Part shown: piece by piece, positions 1 through 7,290 of the stretch
Layout of the letters: every line of letters starts with the position of its first letter
How positions within the stretch are numbered: position 1 is the stretch's first letter
Assembly (NCBI GenBank): GCA_947173485.1
Contig: CAMWFH010000002.1
Coordinates: 1 to 64,000, forward strand
DNA: 64,000 nt
Origin: an uncultured Clostridia bacterium
GTDB taxonomy: Bacteria; Bacillota; Clostridia; Oscillospirales; Oscillospiraceae
Reading direction: 5' to 3'
Program-made: the position numbers and the translations under genes
Notes under the pieces: model-generated
The model's input: only the letters and a program-made list of their open reading frames with translations
What the model was told of the DNA's origin: nothing
The model's database searches: none

Positions 1-182
1 GGCGTTGGCCCTTTGATGGGGTAGCTTCCCGCCGTTGGTGGCGTTGGCCCTTTGATGGGGTAGCTTCCCGCCGTTGGCGGCGTTGGCCCTTTGATGGGGT
101 AGCTTCCCGCCGTTGGCGGCGTTGACCCTTGATGGGGTAGTTTCCAGTCATTAGTGGCATTGGTCTTTTGATGGGGATAGCT
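1..182. repeat. 39-bp direct tandem repeat array
   Basis: Three almost perfect 39-base copies start at 1, 40 and 79, followed by a degenerate 38-base copy at 118 and a partial one at 156. Each begins GGCGTTGGCCCTTTGATGGG and carries GGGGTAG (18, 57, 96, 134). The array may begin before the window. No reading frame through it looks coding. Confidence 0.9.
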
Positions 183-355
183 ATTTTCGCTGATGCAGAT
201 TGCTATATGAAGAGGATATTAGCACATCTGTTCATGTGTCCTTTGTGGGGTAGTAAAGATAGATTCTCGTCTTGTTTTGGGTTGGACGGTGTTCGCCAGT
301 CTGGGGGTAGTTGTTTGCCGCAAAACTGAATAAAGTGCTTGATTTAATTACCAAA

Positions 356-388
356 GACCATAGGGCAACCTATGGCCTTTTTATTTTT
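356..388 (+). terminator. intrinsic terminator hairpin
   Basis: CCATAGG and CCTATGG arms (358-364, 369-375) with a GCAA loop are followed by a T-rich run to 388. It would end a transcript coming from the left edge of the window. Confidence 0.7.
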
Positions 389-520
389 GAAAGAATGCCA
401 GATGTTCAAATCTATGCGCGAGCATAATGGCTTTTATGAATAAGATTGAGCGAAAATTGCTTGATTTCTGGGGCGGTTGTTTATCCCATGAAACTTTTTG
501 AGTAGGTTATTATGAGTTGC

Positions 521-549
521 TTGACAACCGTCGAAGCTAGAGCTAACAT
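521..549 (+). promoter_or_regulatory. sigma-A-type promoter candidate
   Basis: TTGACA (521-526), a 17-base spacer and TAACAT (544-549) lie about 135 bases before the start at 684. The position suits transcription of the unknown genes at 684-1371. Confidence 0.5.
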
Positions 550-683
550 ACCACCACTCTGGGTTTGTCTGGGGTTTGGGGGTAGCAACGGCGGCATCGC
601 TTTTCTTTGGCGAACGTCCCTGAAAGCGCCCGAAGCACCCCCCGAAACAAGCCCTTTTGCTCTAAATGGAGGGAGGTGAGAGA

Positions 684-941
684 ATGACCTATCAGGATTT
701 GTGGCGAACGCATCCAGGAAAAGTTGTGGTCTGTCAACCGCATCTTCGCAACCTCAGTAGCCATCAGGTTGTGTCATGGCTTTGCTTAGAGGTCGATACA
801 GTTGAGGATGCTCGTGCGGCTTTAGCCCGTTTCGAGCAGGACGGCGTGACAGACTGCGTCCTCATCAGCACAGACGACCAGATTCCCATTGAAGGTGCCG
901 AGGCCGCAAAATTCTTTAGAGTCTTCCTCGGGCTGGGGTAG
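684..941 (+). CDS. hypothetical protein, 85 aa
   Basis: I do not recognise this protein. The ATG at 684 is chosen because a strong ribosome binding site (GGGAGGTGAG, 671-680) sits just before it; the frame is open slightly further upstream. The product is small and soluble, with a plausible alpha/beta pattern (VVSWLCLEVDTVEDARAALA, then DCVLISTDD) and no membrane segment. The stop codon is part of a GGGGTAG motif, as is the stop of the next gene. It lies 25 bases before the gene at 967 and probably shares its transcript from the promoter candidate at 521. The function is unknown. Confidence 0.55.
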   Translation: MTYQDLWRTHPGKVVVCQPHLRNLSSHQVVSWLCLEVDTVEDARAALARFEQDGVTDCVLISTDDQIPIEGAEAAKFFRVFLGLG

Positions 942-966
942 GCTGGTCGGGGTAGTTTGAACGGAG

Positions 967-1371
967 GTGGCCCCAATTGCGATAATTCCAGGAAAGCATG
1001 AAAAGCTGCTGACGGCATTCAAAGAGGTAGTTTGCAGTAATCCAGACGCCAATTTCGCTCCAAGTATAGCGACACTTTCGGCTGAATTCAGAGCGTTGGA
1101 AAGAGAGCGTGAGCGGTTTGTAGTCCATACCTTGCTCCTAAACCTGTATGCGCAGGACGCTCGTTCACTCAGTAAGGATTTGGCTAAAATTGCGGTGTTG
1201 GGTACGGCGCAAGCTACGCCCTCTCAACGAGCAGCTTTGCTTCGCTGCCTTTATGGGGTAGTTTCCTTGTATGTTCAGAATGGCTTCTTCGACCTCATTG
1301 CCATGTGTGACGGGGTCGAGGACGCTTCCAGCATGGGAGACAGCGGTTCTTTTCTGGATACCTCGGGGTAG
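967..1371 (+). CDS. hypothetical protein, 134 aa, GTG start
   Basis: I do not recognise this protein. The frame opens with GTG (967) after a weak ACGGAG site, so the start is uncertain. It is mostly helical (LSAEFRALERERERFVVHTL, then LSKDLAKIAVL) without membrane segments or a known motif. It contains a Gly-Val pair written GGGGTAG (1255) and its stop codon lies in another GGGGTAG (1365-1371). It follows the 684 gene by 25 bases. Composition is lower in GC than the chromosome beyond 14.2 kb, fitting the accessory element. Confidence 0.5.
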   Translation: MAPIAIIPGKHEKLLTAFKEVVCSNPDANFAPSIATLSAEFRALERERERFVVHTLLLNLYAQDARSLSKDLAKIAVLGTAQATPSQRAALLRCLYGVVSLYVQNGFFDLIAMCDGVEDASSMGDSGSFLDTSG

Positions 1372-1472
1372 TTTGGAGCCAGGCTTTCATCAGCAGCAAT
1401 TTGTGAGTTTTATCATGTTTCAAAAACAAATATTTTTCCCCCGATCTATCGGAGAAAGTGAGGATTTTATCA

Positions 1473-2000
1473 ATGCGTATTTCGATGCCAAACGGCACAG
1501 TCATGCCGGTTGAAAAGGCCATTGCAGTTTGCGAAACAAGACAGCCGCATAACGGGAAAATCGTGCGGCTGTGCGAGGGCGCAACGGACATCGCTTTTGC
1601 CAATGCGGTAGCTTTTTTCCCCGAGACCAGCGTTCACGGCGGCATGGCCGCAGGAGATGCTGTCCTGTTCGGCAATCTTTCCAATGAGTTCGTCAGAAGG
1701 ACACTTGCCTCGCTGGTACAGCAGGGGTACGTTGACCTCTCTGGCCTGAAGCTCCAGAAGGTACAGTTCACGGCTTCACGCTATGTGTTCGATAACGGTG
1801 CGTCTGAAGCATACATGATCCAGGGCTGGGACGTGAATATGTGTTGTGCGAGTGCTCTGGGGCATCCGTTCATGGGCATGGTGCCCCCCGCTGTGAGCAA
1901 TGTCGGGGATGCCGGGGAGGATGATGATGAAGCTGTTCTTCAACATCAACAGCGGGGTTGCGCTTTCGACCATCCAGAAATCGAAGGCGAAGCTGGGTAA
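1473..2000 (+). CDS. hypothetical protein, 175 aa
   Basis: The function is unknown. The ATG at 1473 is preceded by GTGAGG at a usable distance; an in-frame GTG at 1458 is the alternative. The first roughly 140 residues look like a folded soluble domain (for example VFFPETSVHG-like turns and SLVQQGYVDLSGLKLQKV), while the last 26 residues are acidic and then Gln-rich and come from a region that also encodes the start of the next gene in another frame. The 80-base overlap with the gene at 1921 is unusually long and suggests either translational coupling or that the natural product ends earlier through a frameshift. Confidence 0.5.
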   Translation: MRISMPNGTVMPVEKAIAVCETRQPHNGKIVRLCEGATDIAFANAVAFFPETSVHGGMAAGDAVLFGNLSNEFVRRTLASLVQQGYVDLSGLKLQKVQFTASRYVFDNGASEAYMIQGWDVNMCCASALGHPFMGMVPPAVSNVGDAGEDDDEAVLQHQQRGCAFDHPEIEGEAG

Positions 2001-2796
2001 TGAGAATATGGAGTTCTTCAACGGGCTTCTCACAAGCGGTTTCTTCGTGCAGTCAGTCAACCTCACCGAGGCCCAGGCCAAGCGGGAAGATGACCTGCTC
2101 CTATTGCTCCAGACGATGCTTCTGCTGGATAACCGCCACGAGGGCCGAGAGTACAAGAATATCTCAGCGGCCACCTGTCTGGCCTATGCCGAGAGTATCC
2201 GCAACACCTACACCGAGGATAAACGGAATACGCTTCAGGCCCTTGTGGAATATTTGGATAATACGTTCCTCCAGAAGATGAAGTTCCTCCGAAAGAACAA
2301 CGTTCCCATTGTAGGAGTGTGTGCCAAGGTTGCGCAGGAGCAAGGGGCCGATCCCAGTGCCTTTAAGGCTTTCATCTGCGAATTCAGCAACAACATTTAT
2401 CCCGCATATGAAGAAGCCAGCGGAAGCGGCAATATCAAGGCTCCGAAGGTGCAGATGCGCCTGCGTGTCATGTTCCTGGCGATGTGCCAGCATTTCGGCT
2501 GGGACGCTGAAAAGGTTCAGAAGCCATTCGCTGAGGAAATCCCTCTGTATCCAGAAAGCCCCAGCCACGAAGGGGTAGGTGAAGCTGCCGCCGCTGATCC
2601 AAACGCTGTGGAAAACTCCAATCTCCCCAGCGATGCGCCTGCTGATGGTGGCTCCGCTGAGGACGCTCCCAATTATGGGATGCCCGAGGGCGAGACAGCC
2701 TCAAGTGACGGCGATATGGATCGTGAGGGTGACGCTGGGGTAGGCAATGGCCTCGTGGCCTCTGGTAGAGGTGAAACTGATGGCGGCGATGATTGA
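1921..2796 (+). CDS. hypothetical protein with acidic C-terminal tail, 291 aa
   Basis: Not recognised. Three consecutive ATG codons (1921, 1924, 1927) follow GGGGAGG at 1914-1920, so the start lies at one of them. Residues 1-210 are predicted largely helical and soluble (QTMLLLDNRHEGREYKN, VPIVGVCAKVAQEQG), and roughly residues 215-291 are a low-complexity tail rich in Asp, Glu, Gly, Ser and Ala (SDAPADGGSAEDAP). Two Gly-Val pairs in the tail are written GGGGTAG (2572, 2737). The 3' end overlaps the next gene by 17 bases, and the 5' end overlaps the previous gene by 80, so the three genes probably act together. Confidence 0.65.
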   Translation: MMMKLFFNINSGVALSTIQKSKAKLGNENMEFFNGLLTSGFFVQSVNLTEAQAKREDDLLLLLQTMLLLDNRHEGREYKNISAATCLAYAESIRNTYTEDKRNTLQALVEYLDNTFLQKMKFLRKNNVPIVGVCAKVAQEQGADPSAFKAFICEFSNNIYPAYEEASGSGNIKAPKVQMRLRVMFLAMCQHFGWDAEKVQKPFAEEIPLYPESPSHEGVGEAAAADPNAVENSNLPSDAPADGGSAEDAPNYGMPEGETASSDGDMDREGDAGVGNGLVASGRGETDGGDD

Positions 2797-3961
2797 TGCT
2801 TACATCCTCAGATGTGATCATGATGGGCCATATCGTGGATATATTTGGCGGGTAGAAAACACGCTTAAGGCATTTCAAAGCTATATCGATGGGCCTATTG
2901 AGGCGCTCGCGCTAACGCCTGAAATCGTTATTATTGTTCAAGATGCGGTCAAGCTCCGGCAGTTTCCTTTCAATCCTGATCCTCTCAATCGTGCCTGGAT
3001 GGATGGCGAAAAGATTCATGATTTTTTTCGCAGTAATATTCTGTGCGTTCGGCACAGTAGAAGCGGAAACGAGCTCGCCAGTATCAAGTACAAGGATATA
3101 GCGGAAATTGAACGTCGCCTGCTCCCTCTTAAGACGATATCCGAGGGGAAAGGTTACAGCGACTTTGTGATCATTTCTGCCGATCACTATCCAGAATACC
3201 AACCCTTTTATGCAGTTAATTTTTCCGACCTGAACCCAGACGAGAAGTTTGAAATGATGTCCCGCCCGCAGGACGACATGGAAGCGGCTTTTGAAAATGA
3301 ACCCCTCGAAGTCCAGCGTCTGGCTATGGCGTTGATTTTTACCAGGTGGTGGAACTCTTACAAGCATATGGCCCCGGATGAACCAACCCCGGAGATCATC
3401 GGAACTGCCATTGAACTGCTGTGGGACTTCCTGGAGGGAAAATGTGAGGACAAGGAGTTCGACCGCTTCCAGAAGAGTTTTTACGACTCCGCCGAAAAAG
3501 TCGTGTTTCGGGATGCCCGAGGTCTGGAGGATGACCAGGAGAGCGAGGCTTTCTATCAAGCACACTTTAGCCAATGGAAATCCAAGTCCTACAACAATTT
3601 TTGCGTTTGGTTTGCCAGCGTCCTGAAAGATGTTGCTAACAAGAGAGGCTATAACCTCAGCTGGCTTCCAGTGGAGTATCTGCTCTTCAACGACATTGAG
3701 AACATGATTGACTCTTTCGAGACAGTCTATCAAGACGATCAAGTCGATCCCGGTGAAGACCCTTTAGCTGGGTTTTTGCGCCGAGAACGTGAGATTTACA
3801 ACACTCCTACTTTCGCCCGTGTCATAGCCTTGCTCCAGCAGGATATGCGCACCGCCCTGTCAGACACGTCCTTGGCCGAGCTGCGGGCGAAGTATCGGGA
3901 GGAGTACCTGTTCTCCCCGGAGGAGAGTGCGAAAATCAGCCATTTCGGTCGAGGTCGATAA
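2780..3961 (+). CDS. hypothetical protein, 393 aa
   Basis: Not recognised. The start at 2780 is placed after AGAGGTGAA (2768-2775); an ATG at 2789 is an alternative. The protein is soluble, rich in aromatic and acidic residues (FDRFQKSFYDSAEKVVF, SYNNFCVWFASVLKDV), without a signal peptide, membrane span or a motif I can name. It is the last gene of the overlapping set 1473-1921-2780 and ends 12 bases before a strong intrinsic terminator, so the set is one operon. It could be part of an element-encoded regulatory or defence module, but nothing in the sequence proves that. Confidence 0.7.
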   Translation: MAAMIDAYILRCDHDGPYRGYIWRVENTLKAFQSYIDGPIEALALTPEIVIIVQDAVKLRQFPFNPDPLNRAWMDGEKIHDFFRSNILCVRHSRSGNELASIKYKDIAEIERRLLPLKTISEGKGYSDFVIISADHYPEYQPFYAVNFSDLNPDEKFEMMSRPQDDMEAAFENEPLEVQRLAMALIFTRWWNSYKHMAPDEPTPEIIGTAIELLWDFLEGKCEDKEFDRFQKSFYDSAEKVVFRDARGLEDDQESEAFYQAHFSQWKSKSYNNFCVWFASVLKDVANKRGYNLSWLPVEYLLFNDIENMIDSFETVYQDDQVDPGEDPLAGFLRREREIYNTPTFARVIALLQQDMRTALSDTSLAELRAKYREEYLFSPEESAKISHFGRGR

Positions 3962-3972
3962 GGGTGACAAAG

Positions 3973-4014
3973 CGGCCCTGTTTGAGTTGACCTTAACTCA
4001 GACAGGGCCGTTTT
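3973..4014 (+). terminator. intrinsic terminator
   Basis: A 16-base stem with one mismatch (CGGCCCTGTTTGAGTT, 3973-3988, with its complement at 3995-4010) is followed by TTTT. It closes the 1473-3961 operon. Confidence 0.85.
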
Positions 4015-4249
4015 CTGTTCCATGGCCAGGGTAGTGGGGCCGCTCTTGGGGGTTGCCCGGAACCGCTGTTTTGGGGGCTTCTGGCGGCTCCTGTGGCCTC
4101 CGGGGTATCCCTGCCCTTCCCCGGCCTGTCCGGGCCAACACGGGGCCTCACAGGGGCGCACACAGGGCGGTTCTTCCCGGCCCCCTCCTGTGCGCCCTCT
4201 GGATGGCCTGCGGGCCGGGTGTTCTGGGCCTTGCCCGGTGGCCTATGGC
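4015..4249. other. GC-rich non-coding stretch
   Basis: This 235-base segment is much richer in G and C than its surroundings, with several short inverted motifs such as GGGCC/GGCCC. Short open frames cross it but none has a ribosome binding site or recognisable content. I see no gene; an origin of transfer or a structured RNA cannot be excluded. Confidence 0.4.
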
Positions 4250-4585
4250 CTATCTTCTTTTCCTGCTCAGGCCGTCAAGGTAAGCGGTAAGAAGTTCCTT
4301 GTCCCTTATGGACAGCTTTCGGTATGCGCTCAGAACATTCTGTTCATCCTCAGACAAACTTGTATCACGGAGAGGGTTCTTCTTGAAATCGAAGAAGTCT
4401 GACAGGCTGATATTCAAGCCTGCGCACAGCTTTTCCAAGGTAGGGATCGTGGGGCAGGTGTTCCGAAGAAAGCAGTTATTGAGGCTTGAGTAAGGAATGC
4501 CTGATTCTTTGGCTAGCTTGTAAATGCTCCAGCGATTCAATTTCAGAAACTCTCGGATGCGCTGCAAAACCTCATTTTCTATCAT
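4250..4585 (-). CDS. XRE/Cro-CI family transcriptional regulator, 111 aa
   Basis: A small DNA-binding repressor. Residues 5-62 form a typical XRE helix-turn-helix: VLQRIREFLKLNRWSIYKLA, then GIPYSSLNNCF as the recognition helix, then PTIPTLEKLCAGLNISLSDF. Residues 75-108 (LSEDEQNVLSAYRKLSIRDK) are a helical C-terminal segment common in small Clostridia regulators and may dimerise. The start is supported by AAGGTGGGG upstream. It is divergent from the gene at 4789, and the 200-base space between them has repeated TGAGTATNATCCA-like motifs, so it probably represses itself and perhaps its neighbour. Confidence 0.85.
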   Translation of the reverse strand: MIENEVLQRIREFLKLNRWSIYKLAKESGIPYSSLNNCFLRNTCPTIPTLEKLCAGLNISLSDFFDFKKNPLRDTSLSEDEQNVLSAYRKLSIRDKELLTAYLDGLSRKRR

Positions 4586-4650
4586 CCAGTATGCCCCACC
4601 TTCGTCATCTGGAAATGAGTATATCCAAATTGAGTATTATCCAGTAGATG
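4583..4650. promoter_or_regulatory. repeated motif, likely XRE operator region
   Basis: TGAGTATATCCA (4616-4627) and TGAGTATTATCCA (4631-4643) are near-direct repeats, and CATCTGGA (about 4606) is mirrored by TCCAGTAGATG (about 4640). A further ATCCAGTA overlaps the XRE start. The arrangement between two divergent genes suits autoregulation by the XRE protein. Confidence 0.4.
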
Positions 4651-4667
4651 AATAAATGGGGTAGATA

Positions 4668-4697
4668 TTGACAACTATAACCTAATTGAGGTATAAT
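4668..4697 (+). promoter_or_regulatory. sigma-A-type promoter
   Basis: TTGACA (4668-4673), an 18-base spacer and TATAAT (4692-4697), both consensus hexamers, lie about 90 bases before the start at 4789. A GGGGTAG motif abuts it at 4658. Confidence 0.75.
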
Positions 4698-4788
4698 GCT
4701 ACATAGTTCGACGCTGTGAGGTTTTTCGAAGCGTCATACCCAGTGCGGCGAGCGTATTTAACCAATTTGTTTGAGGGGAGATGTTAAA

Positions 4789-5478
4789 ATGGGGACAAAT
4801 GACCTAAAGAATATGTTTGTAGACGCAAACGAACAGCAGATCGCAGTTTTGGGTGGAAATTACCTCAGCAACTTTTTGCCTACGGGCAGCATCGAAAAGG
4901 GATTTTGCGTCTTGTCAGACAAGCGAGTGTACTTCCGGGGCAAATGCTACTACAAATCCGGCGGAAACTACAAGTCCAGATTGGAAGAGCGGATGGTCGA
5001 TGTCAAAGACATTACAGGAACAGGCTTTGCGGAAACACGATTGTTTGGCTTGAAGATTTTGGGAATTATATCATTAGTCTGGGCGCTACTTATGACAGTT
5101 AGTGTGGCTACCTCTAAACACCTCGTTAACGGGTGGATGGCGATGTATTTTCTGATAGGTTTGCTGCCTGCAATCATTACTTGGGCTTTATACTTCCTTG
5201 TAAAATCAAAAGTATTCGAGATTTCATTTGCGGGCGGAAATATAGCGTTTAAAGCATCCCTATATGATGCGGCTGAGATGCAAAACTTTCAGAAAAGTGT
5301 TCGTAAGGCAAAGGACAATTATACACCAGCCCCTCAGTATATTGTGAACGCACCTGCTGCGCCCCTCAGTAAATCCGCGGCAGATGAGCTGGTGAAGCTA
5401 AAGGGTTTGCTTGATTCAGGTGCAATTTCTCAAGCGGAGTATGAGCAGCTCAAAGCGGAAGCTCTAAAAAGAAGCTAA
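4789..5478 (+). CDS. membrane protein with PH-like N-terminus and SHOCT domain, 229 aa
   Basis: The ATG at 4789 follows GAGGGGAG (4773-4780). Residues about 1-80 have a PH/GRAM-like pattern (GFCVLSDKRVYFRGKCYY, then VDVKDITGTGF). Two membrane spans follow at about 88-107 and 118-142 (LKILGIISLVWALLM; MYFLIGLLPAIITWALYFLV). Residues about 198-226 are a SHOCT short C-terminal domain (ELVKLKGLLDSGAISQAEYE). SHOCT segments are common oligomerisation modules, often in mobile DNA. The exact role is unknown. It is transcribed alone from a consensus promoter and ends 2 bases before a hairpin. Confidence 0.8.
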   Translation: MGTNDLKNMFVDANEQQIAVLGGNYLSNFLPTGSIEKGFCVLSDKRVYFRGKCYYKSGGNYKSRLEERMVDVKDITGTGFAETRLFGLKILGIISLVWALLMTVSVATSKHLVNGWMAMYFLIGLLPAIITWALYFLVKSKVFEISFAGGNIAFKASLYDAAEMQNFQKSVRKAKDNYTPAPQYIVNAPAAPLSKSAADELVKLKGLLDSGAISQAEYEQLKAEALKRS

Positions 5479-5480
5479 TT

Positions 5481-5514
5481 GTAATTGCCTGGCCCACGCC
5501 AGGCAATTACTTTA
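5481..5514 (+). terminator. hairpin terminator
   Basis: Arms GTAATTGCCTGGC and its complement meet around a CCAC loop (5481-5510), followed by a short TTT. The T tract is weak but the position directly after the stop codon supports a terminator. Confidence 0.65.
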
Positions 5515-5556
5515 GAATAAGCGTTGCTATTTTTATTATAATTAGGGGGATTCAAC

Positions 5557-7146
5557 ATGAAAAATAGACTCTTGTGTGTGCTGATAGTCGCCGCTCTGCT
5601 TCTTGGTGTTCTGGCGGGCTGTGGGAGCAGCTCGTCAGGCGGCTCCAATCCTGACAACCCGGGGGTAGGATCAACAGAGTCTGATAAGCCTGATATGGGC
5701 GGTTATACGAATGATGATCCAGTCGCGGTCATGAACGAGCGAGTTAAGGCTATCAATGATGCCGTTAACTGGGAGTACATTGGGGTAGAGGAAAAAGTGG
5801 AAGCGGGGTTGTTATTTTACAGTTTGACTGCAAACAGTTCACCAGACAGCAGCGAGCCTCATGATTACAACCCAGACAAGCCGCTGGACTACTATGCGTG
5901 GTACAGGATGATCAAATTGCACACGGAGGGCATCGTGAGTGAAGATACATATGCTGCTTTATTGAAAGACGCACGGCCTTGGAATATACCTATTGCGGCA
6001 TTCTCGGAGGAAAATGTGATAGAAACGGATGATTTGTACGTTTATTGTGAGCCTGGTGCGCAGCGGGGAAATTATAGCCGCAGCCGCTGTTTCATCCTGA
6101 TCAAGGATACAGATATTTTATATTGTTTTAATGTAGAAGAACTGTGGTATATGGCGGACTACTATGGAAATGGCCATTATTACTTTCCAAATTCCGGCAC
6201 TGGCCAGCCGGAGCAAAACGCACTAAACCTCTCCTACACTGGCGATGATGTGGAATACATATTTACACCAGAATTTTGGAAGGCTTTCGCTCAGACTGCA
6301 AAATTTGTTGGAAATGCGGATGATGACTTTAAAGATGATGAATTGATTAACGACACGATTAGCACGATTGGCGCTAGAGGTAAGGGGGTAAAGGTTCCTT
6401 ATATTGAAGAGTGGTACGCAGGAGGAAGCTATGATCCGGAGACGATACGCAAAGGCTTTGAAGATTTCCTTGAAAATCACGAAGTCGAAGTGGTTTTTGA
6501 CCTAGATGATGGAACCGTAAAAAGTTACCCGGCTACAACGGACGGCGACCTCGTCACGATTGATCTTGGTAATGGTCAGGTGTGGATTTACGCCGGTGGT
6601 GGGGATGGAGGGCTGAAGATATGGGAGGAACCTAAAAATGTGACGGGAGAACGCCTTCCTGACGTGGGTTATATCCGCTACCAAGACGATCAAGACCGCT
6701 ATGGCTTCCTGGTGATAGACGACTTTGGCCAGGGTGAGCCTACGATGTTTTTCAATAATGGCTTATACAAATACGCAGGCGGCGGGGAAGTCGTACTCAT
6801 CCACGACTTTTCAGACATTGATGACGGATGGATGTCCATGAGCATAGATCCCGGCAGGAAGTATTTACTATTCTCTGGTGAGCCGATGTATGGGGAAAAC
6901 CTCAGGATAGTGGATTTGAAGACCTTTGAGGTTACGGATGAAGTCAATATTTATCTAAAGCAGGGCGATGATCATATCACCGAATTTGCAAGTGGGGATG
7001 TTAATGGTGTGAGCGTGGACGAAGAAACGGCATGGGAAACAAGCGGTCATTGGATTGAGACTTGTAATATAGGTTTGCTCGGTAGAGGTGCCGTCGAGGA
7101 AATAGATTTTGATGCAGCCTGGAGGGGGTACGAGAGCCGCAGTTAG
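5557..7146 (+). CDS. lipoprotein of unknown function, 529 aa
   Basis: A secreted lipid-anchored protein. The signal peptide is clear: MKNRLLCVLIVAALLLGVLAGC with lipobox LAGC, the lipidated Cys being residue 22. A Ser/Gly-rich linker follows, then about 480 residues of extracytoplasmic domain rich in Asp, Tyr and Trp that I do not recognise. The C-terminal half contains beta-rich stretches such as GYIRYQDDQDRYGFLVIDDF and LRIVDLKTFEVTDEV that could form a propeller or sandwich. A ribosome binding site (AGGGGG) precedes the ATG. It converges with the FecR-type lipoprotein at 7291-9258, sharing a terminator; both may be surface cargo of the element. Confidence 0.85.
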   Translation: MKNRLLCVLIVAALLLGVLAGCGSSSSGGSNPDNPGVGSTESDKPDMGGYTNDDPVAVMNERVKAINDAVNWEYIGVEEKVEAGLLFYSLTANSSPDSSEPHDYNPDKPLDYYAWYRMIKLHTEGIVSEDTYAALLKDARPWNIPIAAFSEENVIETDDLYVYCEPGAQRGNYSRSRCFILIKDTDILYCFNVEELWYMADYYGNGHYYFPNSGTGQPEQNALNLSYTGDDVEYIFTPEFWKAFAQTAKFVGNADDDFKDDELINDTISTIGARGKGVKVPYIEEWYAGGSYDPETIRKGFEDFLENHEVEVVFDLDDGTVKSYPATTDGDLVTIDLGNGQVWIYAGGGDGGLKIWEEPKNVTGERLPDVGYIRYQDDQDRYGFLVIDDFGQGEPTMFFNNGLYKYAGGGEVVLIHDFSDIDDGWMSMSIDPGRKYLLFSGEPMYGENLRIVDLKTFEVTDEVNIYLKQGDDHITEFASGDVNGVSVDEETAWETSGHWIETCNIGLLGRGAVEEIDFDAAWRGYESRS

Positions 7147-7226
7147 CGGCGGAACGGGGGATGTCCATTCGAGCATACTCACACATATTTCAACGTGATG
7201 TAGCGTCCTGAACTGAGTACGCACTA

Positions 7227-7256
7227 AAGGCGGAGGGCCTAAGCTCTCCGCCTTTT
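7227..7256. terminator. bidirectional terminator between convergent genes
   Basis: AAGGCGGAG (7227-7235) pairs with CTCCGCCTT (7246-7254), with a T run on the plus side. It lies between the stop codons at 7146 and 7291 of two convergent genes. Confidence 0.75.
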
Positions 7257-7290
7257 CTCATGCCTGTTCTCCTGCAGACTGTCCCATAAT

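Larger units (their letters stand above)
183..683. other. intergenic stretch, AT-rich
   Basis: I see no gene here. It holds a terminator-like hairpin (356-388), three GGGGTAG motifs (247, 304, 579) and a promoter candidate (521-549). The minus-strand reading frame at 543-764 has no recognisable content and overlaps the start of the better supported plus-strand gene. Confidence 0.5.

Noticed and set aside
684..1371. Readthrough of the TAG stops inside GGGGTAG (for example as pyrrolysine)
   Set aside because: Reading past 941 or 1371 reaches other stops within about 20-30 codons and adds no recognisable domain; no pyrrolysine genes are visible.
1473..2796. A frameshifted single gene covering 1473 and 1921
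   Set aside because: The second frame has its own strong ribosome binding site and triple ATG; without homologues a sequencing error cannot be shown, so they are kept separate.
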